DNA of 64,000 nucleotides from Ramlibacter pinisoli (GCF_009758015.1 NZ_WSEL01000009.1:62001-126000); one strand, 5' to 3'. Shown: positions 39,589 to 48,241, counted from the stretch's first letter. The notes: generated by a model from the letters alone, not told the origin. Numbers and translations: made by a program.

Positions 39589-39945
39589 ATGAGCACGCCC
39601 TCCACCCCCCGCCCCAGCGTCATCCAGCTCGCCATCAAGGAGAAGGCGGCGCTGTACGCGGCGTACATCCCGCTGTTCGCCGACGGCGGCGTGTTCATTC
39701 CCACCACCCGCGACTACAAGATCGGCGACGACGTCTACGTGCTGCTCACGCTGCCGGAAGACCCGCAGCGCTACCCGGTGGCGGGCAAGGTGGCCTGGGT
39801 GACGCCGCCGCGGGCCGCGGCCAACCGCACCCAGGGCGTCGGCGTCCGCTTCCCGGCCGACGAGAAGTCCAAGCTGCTGAAGGTGCGCATCGAGGAAATC
39901 CTCGGCGGCCACCTGGCATCCGAGCGCCCGACCCAGACCATCTGA
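39589..39945 (+). CDS. pilZ: Type IV pilus PilZ-domain protein
   Basis: A 118-residue PilZ protein of the type IV pilus kind. The core is a single PilZ beta-barrel (YIPLFADGGVFIPT, then VAGKVAWVTP and GVGVRFP). The RxxxR and D/NxSxxG residues that bind cyclic di-GMP in canonical PilZ domains are missing, as in Pseudomonas and Xanthomonas PilZ, which work by protein contact with PilB/FimX. Its position between holB and tatD matches Pseudomonas. The start has no clear Shine-Dalgarno. Confidence 0.92.
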   Translation: MSTPSTPRPSVIQLAIKEKAALYAAYIPLFADGGVFIPTTRDYKIGDDVYVLLTLPEDPQRYPVAGKVAWVTPPRAAANRTQGVGVRFPADEKSKLLKVRIEEILGGHLASERPTQTI

Positions 39946-39979
39946 GCCGGCCCCGCGCGGGCGCTGGCATCATCGGCGG

Positions 39980-40786
39980 ATGTTCGTCGATTCGCATTGC
40001 CACCTGAGCTTTCCGGAGCTGTCCAGCCAGTTGACCGAGATCCGCGCCGCCATGGCGCAGGCCCAGGTCGACCGGGCCCTGTGCATCTGCACCACGCTGG
40101 AGGAATTCGCCACCGTCCACGCCCTCGCCCTGCAGTACGACAACTTCTGGGCCACGGTCGGCGTTCACCCGGACAACGAAGGCGTCACCGACCCCACGAT
40201 CGACGACCTGCTGCAGCGCGCCGCCCTGCCGCGCGTGGTCGCCATCGGCGAAACCGGGCTCGACTACTACCAGATGGACGAGCGCAAGGGCGGCCGCACG
40301 GTGGACGACCTGGAATGGCAGCGCGAGCGCTTCCGGCGCCACATCCGCGCCGCCCGCCAGTGCGGCAAGCCGCTGATCATCCACACCCGGGCCGCTTCCG
40401 CCGACACGCTGGCGATCCTGAAGGAGGAGGGCGAGGACGGCTCGCCGGGCAGTGCCGGCGGCGTGTTCCACTGCTTCACCGAGACGGCGGCGGTGGCGCG
40501 TGCGGCGCTGGATCTAGGCTTCCATGTCTCGTTCTCCGGCATCGTGACCTTCAAGAACGCCGCCGACCTGCGCGAGGTGGCCGCCTTCGTCCCCGACGAC
40601 CGGCTGCTGATCGAGACCGACAGCCCCTACCTGGCTCCGGTGCCGTTCCGTGGCAAGACCAACAACCCGGCGTACGTGCCGTACGTCGCCCGCCAGATCG
40701 CCGAGGTGCGGGGCGTGCCGGTCGAGACCGTCGCGGCCCAGACCAGCCTCAATTTCGAGCGCCTGTTCCCGGGCGTGCTGGCTTGA
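39980..40786 (+). CDS. tatD: TatD family metal-dependent deoxyribonuclease
   Basis: A 268-residue TIM-barrel hydrolase of the TatD/YcfH family. Metal ligands are in VDSHCHLSF (HxH), GETGLDYY, PLIIHTRAA, VFHCFTE and the terminal TDSPYLAP. Family members remove nucleotides from DNA 3' ends and may edit D-aminoacyl-tRNA. The gene ends the mltG-tmk-holB-pilZ run and marks the left edge of the accessory block that follows. Confidence 0.95.
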   Translation: MFVDSHCHLSFPELSSQLTEIRAAMAQAQVDRALCICTTLEEFATVHALALQYDNFWATVGVHPDNEGVTDPTIDDLLQRAALPRVVAIGETGLDYYQMDERKGGRTVDDLEWQRERFRRHIRAARQCGKPLIIHTRAASADTLAILKEEGEDGSPGSAGGVFHCFTETAAVARAALDLGFHVSFSGIVTFKNAADLREVAAFVPDDRLLIETDSPYLAPVPFRGKTNNPAYVPYVARQIAEVRGVPVETVAAQTSLNFERLFPGVLA

Positions 40787-40790
40787 GAAA

Positions 40791-40852
40791 GTTCATGAAC
40801 TGTTTTCCCTATCTACCTATCACAGATGAGATTTTTGGCTAAGCGTCGCTTA
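40791..40852. promoter_or_regulatory. Palindrome-rich AT patch upstream of the ankyrin gene
   Basis: The 77-nt gap holds a perfect 10-bp palindrome GTTCATGAAC (40791-40800), the decamer TATCTACCTA (40810-40819) that recurs inverted downstream of the gene, and a TAAGCG-T-CGCTTA dyad (40840-40852). Base composition is clearly more AT-rich than the surroundings. These look like promoter and operator elements. Confidence 0.45.
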
Positions 40853-40863
40853 AGGTCGTCAAG

Positions 40864-41523
40864 ATGAAGAAGTACTTGAAGTTGTCGCTGTATCTGGCTG
40901 TCGTGCTGCAGGTTTCTGCGGCGCTGGCCGGGTCGTACGACGATTTCTTCGTGGCCATCAAGCGCGACGATCCGTCCACCATCAAGGCGCTCCTGCAGCG
41001 CGGGTTCGACCCCAACACGCCCAGCCCGGACGGCCTGCACGGCCTGTTCCTGGCCTTGCGGGAGCCGTCCCTGAAAGCCGCCCAGGCCATCCTGGCGTCG
41101 CCGCAGACCAACGTGGAGGCACGCAACGCCCAGGACGAGAGCCCGTTGATGATGGCGGCCCTCAAGGGCCAGACCGAGATGGTGCGCCAGCTCATCGCGC
41201 GCGGCGCCGACGTCAACAAGCCGGGCTGGGCGCCGCTGCATTACGCGGCCACCAGCGGCCAGCTGGAGATCATGGACCTGCTGCTGGAGAACCATGCCTT
41301 TATCGATGCGGAGTCGCCGAACGGGACCACGCCGCTGATGATGGCGGCGATGTACGGATCGACCGCGGGCGTGAAGCTGCTGCTGGACGCCGGCGCCGAC
41401 ACCGCGATGAAGAATCAGCTCGGGATGACGGCGAGCGACTTCGCGCTGCGGGTGGGCCGGCAGGATGCCGCCGACCTGATCGCCGCCCAGATCCGCAGCC
41501 AGAAGCCGAAGGGGACCTGGTGA
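40864..41523 (+). CDS. Secreted ankyrin-repeat protein
   Basis: A 219-residue protein with a clear signal peptide ([15 protein letters not shown]... cleaved near SAALA-GS) followed by about five ankyrin repeats covering almost all of the mature chain (for example [21 protein letters not shown], then [20 protein letters not shown], and [20 protein letters not shown]). Ankyrin repeats bind other proteins, so a periplasmic partner is likely. No enzymatic domain is present. The AT-rich flanks with inverted decamers set it apart from the tatD operon. The partner is unknown. Confidence 0.88.
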   Translation: MKKYLKLSLYLAVVLQVSAALAGSYDDFFVAIKRDDPSTIKALLQRGFDPNTPSPDGLHGLFLALREPSLKAAQAILASPQTNVEARNAQDESPLMMAALKGQTEMVRQLIARGADVNKPGWAPLHYAATSGQLEIMDLLLENHAFIDAESPNGTTPLMMAAMYGSTAGVKLLLDAGADTAMKNQLGMTASDFALRVGRQDAADLIAAQIRSQKPKGTW

Positions 41524-41709
41524 GCGGGATCCAGGCTGCCGGGACCTAGACTGGGCTGGGCCGGCCGGGTAAAGGCTCCCCGATGAGTTGATCCATCTAG
41601 GTAGATACGATGTGCATTATGTAAAATCACGATCGCACGTCCCTAGGGCCAACGGGCCGCTGCCGGAGCCGCTCGCGCTTGGAAACTGCCCTCCTGACAG
41701 CTTTGACTG
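41524..41709. other. Intergenic region with low-GC core
   Basis: No convincing open frame. The middle (about 41587-41632) is AT-rich against a GC-rich background and includes TAGGTAGATA (41598-41607), the reverse complement of the decamer at 40810-40819. It separates the tails of the ankyrin gene and the convergent regulator gene. No clear terminator hairpin was found. Confidence 0.4.
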
Positions 41710-42147
41710 CTACGGCAATTTCGTCGCCGGCGCATGACAAGCGCACGCGTGCTGTTCGGCCGCCGACATGAACGATTCCAGGATGGCGCACGGGTGCGAG
41801 GAGTCGCCGTCGCAGGTCTTGCGCAATGCCACCAACTGCTTCTCGAGCGCCCTCAACGCCTGGATGCGGTTCCTCACCAGCGCGATGTGCCCGTCCAGGA
41901 GGCCGTCGACCGCGCTGCAGGACTGGTCAGGCGCCGCAGCAAACGCCAGCAGCTCCCGCACCTCCGGGAGCGGAATGTCCAGCGACCTCAGGTGCCGAAT
42001 GAAGCTCAGCCGAGTGAGGTGGCGCTTGTCATAGATGCGGTAGCCCGACGAGGTTCGCGCAGGCTCTTCGAGGATGCCCTCCCGCTCGTAAAACCGCACC
42101 GTCTGCACATCGCAGCCAGCTTGGGCGGCAAGTTCGCCGATCTTCAT
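41710..42147 (-). CDS. MerR-family heavy-metal regulator (CadR/PbrR type)
   Basis: A 145-residue MerR regulator. The winged helix-turn-helix covers residues 1-40 (MKIGELAAQAGCDVQTVRFYE), followed by a dimerisation coiled coil (about 78-110). Metal-ligand candidates Cys77, Cys112 and Cys120 (SHPC) match the three-Cys site of cadmium/lead sensors CadR and PbrR, and the tail adds a CACH motif. It is divergent from a CDF exporter and reads over the shared operator at 42162-42192. It would repress without metal and activate by DNA unwinding when cadmium, lead or zinc binds. Confidence 0.92.
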   Translation of the reverse strand: MKIGELAAQAGCDVQTVRFYEREGILEEPARTSSGYRIYDKRHLTRLSFIRHLRSLDIPLPEVRELLAFAAAPDQSCSAVDGLLDGHIALVRNRIQALRALEKQLVALRKTCDGDSSHPCAILESFMSAAEQHACACHAPATKLP

Positions 42148-42161
42148 GGAATCCCCATCGC

Positions 42162-42192
42162 TTGACCCTCTACCTGCTACAGGGTTTCCAAT
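42162..42192 (+). promoter_or_regulatory. MerR-type promoter/operator of the CDF exporter gene
   Basis: TTGACC (42162-42167) and TCCAAT (42187-42192) are separated by 19 nt, the overlong spacer typical of MerR-activated promoters. Inside the spacer lies the dyad ACCCTCTA (42165-42172) and TACAGGGT (42178-42185), 7 of 8 positions symmetric, as in CadR/PbrR operators. Confidence 0.88.
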
Positions 42193-42222
42193 CGTCCCAC
42201 AAAGACAAACCCCTGGCTCCCG

Positions 42223-42855
42223 ATGTCCTCAAGCTGCTGCTCCAACTCTTCCTGTTCTGCACCGACGGTCGACCCGCGGTATCGCAAGGCCCTGTGGGTC
42301 GCACTGGGTCTGAACGCCCTGATGTTCATCGTGGAGCTCGGCGCTTCCTGGAGCTCCGGGTCGGTCTCGCTGATGGCCGACTCCATAGATTTCTTCGGAG
42401 ACGCGGCCAACTATGGCCTGTCCCTCTTCGTGCTGGGCATGGCATCCACCGTGCGGTCTCAGGCAGCCCTGTTCAAGGCCACCTGCATGGGCGCGTTCGG
42501 CATCTTCGTCCTGGCTCGCACGCTCTGGAGCCTGCAGGCTGGCACTGCGCCGGAGCCGGCGACCATGGGCATGGTCGGCTTTGCCGCTCTGGCGGTCAAC
42601 GCCGGCGTGGCGCTCATGCTGTACCGGTTCCGGACTGGTGACGCGAACATGCGGTCCGTCTGGATCTGTTCGCGCAACGACGCGCTCGGAAACGTGGCTG
42701 TCCTGCTCGCCGCGTGGGGCGTGTTCGGCACCGGCAGCGCCTGGCCAGACCTGCTGGTCGCCGCCGTCATGGGCGGCCTCGCCCTGACGGGGGCCTGGAC
42801 TGTCCTGCACCACGCTCGAGCTGAGCTTCGACACGCCACAAGTCCACAAGGCTGA
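42223..42855 (+). CDS. CDF-family cation efflux transporter
   Basis: A 210-residue short cation diffusion facilitator with six hydrophobic helices. Helix 2 carries the acidic metal site MADSIDFFGDAANY (near 51-64) and helix 5 the paired site SRNDALGN (near 149-156). A Cys-rich N-terminus (Cys5, Cys6, Cys11) could pass metal to the pore. It lacks the long cytoplasmic C-terminal domain of CzcD. The gene is controlled by the divergent CadR/PbrR-type regulator, so it probably exports cadmium, lead or zinc. Confidence 0.9.
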   Translation: MSSSCCSNSSCSAPTVDPRYRKALWVALGLNALMFIVELGASWSSGSVSLMADSIDFFGDAANYGLSLFVLGMASTVRSQAALFKATCMGAFGIFVLARTLWSLQAGTAPEPATMGMVGFAALAVNAGVALMLYRFRTGDANMRSVWICSRNDALGNVAVLLAAWGVFGTGSAWPDLLVAAVMGGLALTGAWTVLHHARAELRHATSPQG

Positions 42856-43045
42856 CCCTTGTTGGCGGGCCGCCGCCAGCGATCCTGAGGCGCCGGAAAA
42901 GCGTGGTGACCTGAACGGTTGGCACCATCAGCTCGCATCCGGTGGCAGCCCGCAGAGCCAGGACATGCGGCCGCCCGGGCATTCGCGTCTCCACGAACGC
43001 GCGCAGAAGCCCTATGCTCGGCGTCCCTCCCCGGGCACTTCCACC

Positions 43046-43759
43046 ATGACCAGGTTGCAGGTGGTTCTCATCGTCGGACTGCTGGCGGCCCTGCCTGGCA
43101 TCGGCTCCGCGCAGTCCGATGCCGTGCCCGCGTTCAAGGACGTCGATTCGATCGAGGCGCGGGTCCAGGGTTGCGTGACCTGCCATGGCCAGAGCGGCCA
43201 GGGGACGAACAACGGCTACTTCCCGCGCATCGCAGGCAAGCCGGCGGGCTACCTCTATAACCAGCTGGTGGCCTTTCGGGACGGGACACGGCGCTACCCG
43301 CCGATGAACTACTTGCTGGCCTACCTGCCTGACAGCTACCTGCGGGAGATGGCCGAGCATTTCTCGAAACTGCGGCCGCCGTTCGCGCCCAGGGAAGCCG
43401 CGGCTGCCGACGCGAGCGCCACCGCCCGCGGCCAGGCGCTCGCGACTGCAGGCGATGCGGGCAAGGGCGTCCCGGCCTGCGTTGCCTGCCATGGGGCCGG
43501 ACTGACCGGCATGGAACCGGGGATTCCCGGACTCGTGGGCTTGCGCGCGACCTACATCGTAGCCCAGCTCACCCGCTGGCGGGTCGGCGAACGGCACGCC
43601 GCGGAGCCCGACTGCATGAAGCGCATCGCCAGCCGGCTGTCCGACACCGACATCACGGCCGTCGCCGCGTGGCTGTCGCAGCAGGCGGCCCCCAAGGATC
43701 CGTCGCCCGAGTCGTCCAACCTCGTGCGCATGCCTTTGGCCTGCGGGAGCCAGCGATGA
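43046..43759 (+). CDS. Dihaem c-type cytochrome (cytochrome c4-like)
   Basis: A 237-residue periplasmic cytochrome with a signal peptide (MTRLQVVLIVGLLAALPGIGSAQ) and two CxxCH haem sites (GCVTCHGQ near 50 and ACVACHGAG near 150), one per domain, as in cytochrome c4. ATG 43046 starts directly at the signal peptide; upstream in-frame ATG 42965 would place a long basic leader before it. It heads the oxidase operon and overlaps the next cytochrome by 4 nt. Likely role: electron donor to the ba3 oxidase encoded downstream. Confidence 0.92.
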   Translation: MTRLQVVLIVGLLAALPGIGSAQSDAVPAFKDVDSIEARVQGCVTCHGQSGQGTNNGYFPRIAGKPAGYLYNQLVAFRDGTRRYPPMNYLLAYLPDSYLREMAEHFSKLRPPFAPREAAAADASATARGQALATAGDAGKGVPACVACHGAGLTGMEPGIPGLVGLRATYIVAQLTRWRVGERHAAEPDCMKRIASRLSDTDITAVAAWLSQQAAPKDPSPESSNLVRMPLACGSQR

Positions 43760-45054
43760 CCCGCCAGGGCCTGCTCGTGCGCATGGTGCTCGCGCTGGTG
43801 GTCCTGCTGGCCCTGGGCACGACGGTGCTGTTCTGGCTGCGGCCGGGCGAGCTGCCGGGCCAGCCGGGCGGCGCCGCAGCCCCGAACGCGACGACCCAGG
43901 TGATCAACCGCGGCGAGTACCTGGCCCGCGCCGGCGACTGCGTGGCCTGCCACACCGAACCGAACGGCAAGGCGTTCGCCGGCGGCCGTGCAATGCCGAC
44001 GCCCTTCGGCGCCCTGTTCGTCCCCAACATCACTCCCGACGACGAGAGCGGCATCGGCAAGTGGAGCCCGGACGAGTTCTACCGGATGATGCACACCGGC
44101 GTCTCGCGCGACGGCACCCTGCTCTACCCGGCGATGCCGTTCGCCTCGTACACCAAGGTCACGCGGGCCGATTCGGATGCCATCTACGCCTACCTGATGT
44201 CGGTGCCGCCGGTGCGGCAGGCGAACCGGCCGCACGAGTTGAAGTTCCCGTTCAACAACCGCGACCTGCTGCTGGGCTGGCGGACGCTCTATTTCAAGGA
44301 AGGCGAATACGTCCCGGACCCGCGGCAATCGGCCGAATGGAACCGCGGGGCCTACCTGGTGCAGGGCCTGGGGCACTGCGCGATGTGTCACACCGCCATC
44401 AACGTGCTGGGTGGCTCCAGCGAGTCGCGGGCCTTCGAAGGCGGGATGATCCCCAACCAGAACTGGTACGCCCCCTCGCTCACGTCCAACCGGGAGGCCG
44501 GCCTGGGCAACTGGGACATCAAGGACATCACCGACCTGCTGCAGGTGGGCGTCTCGCATCGGGGAACGACCTACGGGCCCATGGCGGAGGTGGTCTACAA
44601 CAGCCTCCAATACCTCACCGACGAGGACGTGCGGGCCATGGCCGTGTACCTGAAGGCCCTACCCCAGCGCGACTCGGAGCCGCCGCCCACCAGCCAGGCA
44701 CGCTTGGTCAACCCCGCCGTGATGGAACTGGGGCGCAAGGTCTACGCAGCCCAGTGCGCGATGTGCCACGGCGACGAGGGCAAGGGGCACCCACCGGCCT
44801 TCCCGCCGCTGGCCGGCAACCAGTCGATCACGATGGCCTCGCCGGTGAACTCGATCCGCATGGTGCTCAACGGCGGCTACGCGCCGGGCACCCGGAAGAA
44901 CCCGCGGCCGCATGGCATGCCGCCGTTCAGCCACATCCTGGGCGACAACGAGGTGGCGGCCGTCGTCACCTACATCCGGGTGGCCTGGGAGAACAGCGGC
45001 ACGCCCGTCACACCTGCGCAGGCGAACGACCTGCGCAAGCTGCTACCGGAATGA
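43756..45054 (+). CDS. Trihaem c-type cytochrome (alcohol dehydrogenase cytochrome-subunit-like)
   Basis: A 432-residue membrane-anchored cytochrome. One N-terminal helix (about 9-28) precedes three CxxCH sites: DCVACHTE near 66, HCAMCHTA near 213 and QCAMCHGD near 333. Architecture and spacing resemble the cytochrome subunit of quinoprotein alcohol/gluconate dehydrogenases, but no dehydrogenase gene is near, and the gene lies in a terminal oxidase operon. It may wire electrons from periplasmic or quinol donors to the oxidase. Overlaps both neighbours as ATGA. Confidence 0.92.
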   Translation: MTRQGLLVRMVLALVVLLALGTTVLFWLRPGELPGQPGGAAAPNATTQVINRGEYLARAGDCVACHTEPNGKAFAGGRAMPTPFGALFVPNITPDDESGIGKWSPDEFYRMMHTGVSRDGTLLYPAMPFASYTKVTRADSDAIYAYLMSVPPVRQANRPHELKFPFNNRDLLLGWRTLYFKEGEYVPDPRQSAEWNRGAYLVQGLGHCAMCHTAINVLGGSSESRAFEGGMIPNQNWYAPSLTSNREAGLGNWDIKDITDLLQVGVSHRGTTYGPMAEVVYNSLQYLTDEDVRAMAVYLKALPQRDSEPPPTSQARLVNPAVMELGRKVYAAQCAMCHGDEGKGHPPAFPPLAGNQSITMASPVNSIRMVLNGGYAPGTRKNPRPHGMPPFSHILGDNEVAAVVTYIRVAWENSGTPVTPAQANDLRKLLPE

Positions 45055-45242
45055 AGGCGCCCATGGCGGACACCGACACCGAATCCGAACGGCAGGACGC
45101 CGACGATCGCCGGGTGGATGAGATCGTGGGCGCGGGCCCGTCGGGCGCCTTCGCCGTCGCCGGCGTCGCCACGGCCATCGTGGTGGCCCTCTACGTCATC
45201 TTCTACCTGGTCGTCTACTTGCCGCGGGGCGCCGTCCAGTGA
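45051..45242 (+). CDS. Small subunit of ba3-type oxidase (subunit IIa-like)
   Basis: A 63-residue protein (or 59 if ATG 45063 is used) with a charged N-terminus and one transmembrane helix (about 32-57). It resembles in size and place the single-helix subunit IIa of ba3-type cytochrome c oxidases. It overlaps the trihaem cytochrome by 4 nt and the subunit II gene by 4 nt. No homology beyond length and topology can be claimed from sequence alone. Confidence 0.75.
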   Translation: MKAPMADTDTESERQDADDRRVDEIVGAGPSGAFAVAGVATAIVVALYVIFYLVVYLPRGAVQ

Positions 45243-45820
45243 GCGCCACCCTGCCCCCCTCGCCTAGCGACGGCCACGCCTCCGAAGCCATCGCCGTGGC
45301 CGCCGAGCGCCGCTGGGCGTGGGTGGTCATGGCCATCACCGCGCTGCTGGTGCTGGTGATGGTGGTCACCGGGTTGCACTGGGCGGCGATGCCGCCCTCA
45401 CGGGTCGAGACCATCGACGTGCGCACCGTGCACATCAAGGGCGAATTCGTCGAGTCGAACCTGGGCACGACGCTGGGCGCGGACGGCAAGGTGGTGGTGC
45501 GCCTGATCGCGCAGCAGTACTCGTTCGAGCCCCAGTGCATCGTCGTGCCGGCCGACATGCCCGTGACCTTCCGGGGCACCGCCACCGACGCCATCCACGG
45601 CTTCGTCGTCGGCCGCACCAACGCCAACACCATGCTGATCCCGGGCTTCGTGGCCACCTTCACGACGACCTTCCGGCGCACCGGCGAACAGCTGATGCCC
45701 TGCCACGAGTACTGCGGCACCGGGCACGAAGCCATGTGGGGGCGCGTGCAGATCCTGCCGCCCGAGGAGTTCCTGTCCAAGGCCCGCGGTGGCGAAAGGT
45801 TGAGCTGTGTTCAACGCTAG
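45239..45820 (+). CDS. Cytochrome c oxidase subunit II (ba3 type)
   Basis: A 193-residue CuA-bearing subunit. One N-terminal transmembrane helix (about 25-48) anchors a periplasmic cupredoxin domain. CuA ligands are an upstream His (IHGFVV) and the block CHEYCGTGHEAM, which gives both Cys, Glu carbonyl, His and Met. It accepts electrons from cytochrome c and passes them to subunit I. GTG start overlaps the small subunit gene; the 3' end overlaps subunit I by 14 nt. Confidence 0.94.
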   Translation: MSATLPPSPSDGHASEAIAVAAERRWAWVVMAITALLVLVMVVTGLHWAAMPPSRVETIDVRTVHIKGEFVESNLGTTLGADGKVVVRLIAQQYSFEPQCIVVPADMPVTFRGTATDAIHGFVVGRTNANTMLIPGFVATFTTTFRRTGEQLMPCHEYCGTGHEAMWGRVQILPPEEFLSKARGGERLSCVQR

Positions 45821-47429
45821 GAAGCTGGTGCTGGCGCATTTCTCGGTCGCATTCGTCGCGTTCCTGGGCGCGCTGGCGCTCGGCGCCTGGCAGATGTTCG
45901 TGCGCAGCCCGCTGTCCGCCTGGGTCAACAACCCCGAGCACTACTACCGGTCGGTGACGGCGCATGGCACCGTGATGGCCTACGTGATGCCAACCCTGGT
46001 CGCGATGGGCTTCGGCTACGCCGTGACGGAGCTGGCCCTGAAGCGCCCACTGGTCGGGATGCGTTGGGCCTGGGCCGGCTACTGGCTGGTGATCGCCGGC
46101 ACCGTCCTCGCGGCGGTCACCATGGGCATCGGCAAGGCCTCGGTGCTGTACACCTTCTATCCACCGATGCTGGCCAGCCCGCTCTACTACATCGGCGTGG
46201 TGCTGGTGGTCGTCGGCTCCTGGATCTGGGTGGCGCTGATGTCGATCAACCTGCGCGCCTGGAAGAAGGACAACCCGGGCGTGGCCGTGCCGCTGGCGAT
46301 GTTCGGCAACGTCGCCGGCGCCTACCTCTGGGCCTGGACGTCGCTCGGCGCGGCGATCGAGGTGCTGGTCCTGATCCTGCCGGCCTCGCTGGGCCTGACC
46401 GACACCATCAACGCCGGCCTGGCGCGGGTCTTCTTCTCTTGGACGCTGCACGCCATCGTGTACTTCTGGCTGATGCCGACCTACATCGTGTTCTACACCA
46501 TCGTGCCGCGCGCCATCGGCAGCCGCCTCTACAGCGACACCATGGGACGCGTGGCCTTCGTGCTGTTCCTGGTGTTCTCGATGCCGATCGGCATCCACCA
46601 TTTGTTCGCCGACCCGCAGGTCGGCGCCGGGTTCAAGTTCGTGCACGCGGCCATGACGGCCATGGTGTCGGTGCCGACCCTGCTGACGGTGTTCACCATC
46701 GTCGCCTCGGTGGAGATCGCCGGGCGGCTGCGCGGCGGGCGCGGGCCATTCGGTTGGGTCAAGGCGCTGCCCTGGGACAACCCGATGATGCTGGCCGTCA
46801 CCTTCTCCTTTGTCATGCTGGGCTTCGGCGGCGCCGGCGGCATCATCAACATGAGCATGCAGCTCAACGAGACGGTGCACAACACGCAGTGGGTCACCGG
46901 GCACTTCCACCTGATCTTCGGCGGCGCCATCGTCCTGATGTACTTCATGGCGGCGTATGAACTCTGGCCGCAACTCACGGGGTGTGCGCCCCTGCCCGCG
47001 AAGCTCGTCAAGGCCCAGGTCTGGAGCTGGTTCATCGGCATGATGGTCCTGTCCATGCCCTGGCACCTGGTGGGCCTGCTGGGCGCGCCGCGCCGCATGG
47101 CCTACTACGACTACACCCACCCTGCCCTGCAGCCGCAGGCCTGGACCGTGACCATGTCGGCCATCGGCGGCTTCATCCTGCTCGTCTCGGGCATCCTGCT
47201 GGTGTACATCCTGGCGACGGCCTCGAAGCGCCGGGCAACCGTCGTCGAGCCGTTCACCTTCAGCCGGGCTGCGCATCCTGCGGCCCGCACACCCGCTGCC
47301 CTCAACAGCTTCGGCCTCTGGATCGCCATGATGATCGGCCTGACGGTGGTCAACTACGGCTACCCCATCGTGCAGCTGGCCTCGCTGAAGGAGGCTTCGG
47401 TGCCCGTCATCCCGATCGGGAGCCGCTGA
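45807..47429 (+). CDS. Cytochrome c oxidase subunit I (B-family, ba3 type)
   Basis: A 540-residue haem-copper oxidase core with about 13 helices. Low-spin haem ligands are His53 (TAHGTVMAY) and His368; the active site has His215 and Tyr219 (HAIVY, the cross-linked pair), His264-His265 for CuB, and His366 in GHFH for the high-spin haem. The sequence pattern, and the lack of subunit III and of D-channel residues, point to the B family, high-affinity oxidases used at low oxygen. GTG 45807 is the start, after GAAAGG. It reduces oxygen to water and pumps protons. Confidence 0.95.
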   Translation: MFNARKLVLAHFSVAFVAFLGALALGAWQMFVRSPLSAWVNNPEHYYRSVTAHGTVMAYVMPTLVAMGFGYAVTELALKRPLVGMRWAWAGYWLVIAGTVLAAVTMGIGKASVLYTFYPPMLASPLYYIGVVLVVVGSWIWVALMSINLRAWKKDNPGVAVPLAMFGNVAGAYLWAWTSLGAAIEVLVLILPASLGLTDTINAGLARVFFSWTLHAIVYFWLMPTYIVFYTIVPRAIGSRLYSDTMGRVAFVLFLVFSMPIGIHHLFADPQVGAGFKFVHAAMTAMVSVPTLLTVFTIVASVEIAGRLRGGRGPFGWVKALPWDNPMMLAVTFSFVMLGFGGAGGIINMSMQLNETVHNTQWVTGHFHLIFGGAIVLMYFMAAYELWPQLTGCAPLPAKLVKAQVWSWFIGMMVLSMPWHLVGLLGAPRRMAYYDYTHPALQPQAWTVTMSAIGGFILLVSGILLVYILATASKRRATVVEPFTFSRAAHPAARTPAALNSFGLWIAMMIGLTVVNYGYPIVQLASLKEASVPVIPIGSR

Positions 47430-48241
47430 TGCACGAGGCGGGTCCGTCTTCCTGGCGCAACCCCTGGATCCGGTGGAGCGTCGTGTCGCTCGTGACGCTC
47501 ACCGTGCTGTCGGTCCTGGTGGGCTTCGTCTGGTTGCCGTCGGTGCACGGTGACTTCACGGCCCAGGGGCTGTGGGCCAGCATCTGCCGGGCGGCGGGCG
47601 TTCCGTCGACATGGGGCGGGACCAGTCCCGCCGGGGCCGCCAACGTCCCGCAGGCCACGAATGTCGTGCTCGAGCGCAGCATGGTCCGCGCCGCCGGGTC
47701 GACCGCGGTCGGCCGCGGCGCGACGCTGGCCCTGAACTGCACGATGTGCCACGGGGCACAAGGCATGAGCGGTTCGAGCGCGCCCAACCTGGCCGGCCAG
47801 TACCCCGAGGTCGTCATCAAGCAGCTCGAAGACTACAAGGCCGGCAAGCGCGCCAGCCCCATCATGGAGGCGCTGGCGAAGAACCTGTCCGAGCGCGACA
47901 TCGCCGACCTGGCGGCCTATTACGCCTACCTGCCGAAGGCCCGTACGGCGCCGACCACCTACGACGAATCGCTGCCGGCGCTGGTGCGCGTGGGCGCGCC
48001 GCTGCGCAACATCGCTCCCTGCATCTCCTGCCACGGCGGCGTCGACCAGAAGCTCGGCGCGCCCTGGATCGAGGGCATGCCCAAGGACTACCTGGTGGCC
48101 CAGCTGCTGGCATTCCGCAAGGGCGAGCGCCGCAATGACTCCCAGGCCCAGATGCGCAACGTGGTGCGCGCCATGACGGATGCCGAGATCGACGAGGTGT
48201 CCGCCTTCTACGCCCGCAAGGCGAGCGCCGGGGAACGCTAG
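47429..48241 (+). CDS. Dihaem c-type cytochrome, membrane-anchored
   Basis: A 270-residue cytochrome with an N-terminal membrane helix (about 15-36) and two c4-like haem domains, with CxxCH in NCTMCHGAQG (near 106) and PCISCHGG (near 196). It ends the oxidase operon, its ATG overlapping the subunit I stop by 1 nt. It is the third c cytochrome of the set, bringing the operon's c haems to seven. Its stop shares CTAG with the convergent RES toxin stop. Probably the direct donor to the CuA site. Confidence 0.93.
   Translation: MHEAGPSSWRNPWIRWSVVSLVTLTVLSVLVGFVWLPSVHGDFTAQGLWASICRAAGVPSTWGGTSPAGAANVPQATNVVLERSMVRAAGSTAVGRGATLALNCTMCHGAQGMSGSSAPNLAGQYPEVVIKQLEDYKAGKRASPIMEALAKNLSERDIADLAAYYAYLPKARTAPTTYDESLPALVRVGAPLRNIAPCISCHGGVDQKLGAPWIEGMPKDYLVAQLLAFRKGERRNDSQAQMRNVVRAMTDAEIDEVSAFYARKASAGER

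Noticed and set aside
42919..43260. Plus-strand frame of 113 codons before and over the first cytochrome gene
   Set aside because: It overlaps the signal peptide and first haem site of the cytochrome in another frame, with no ribosome site.
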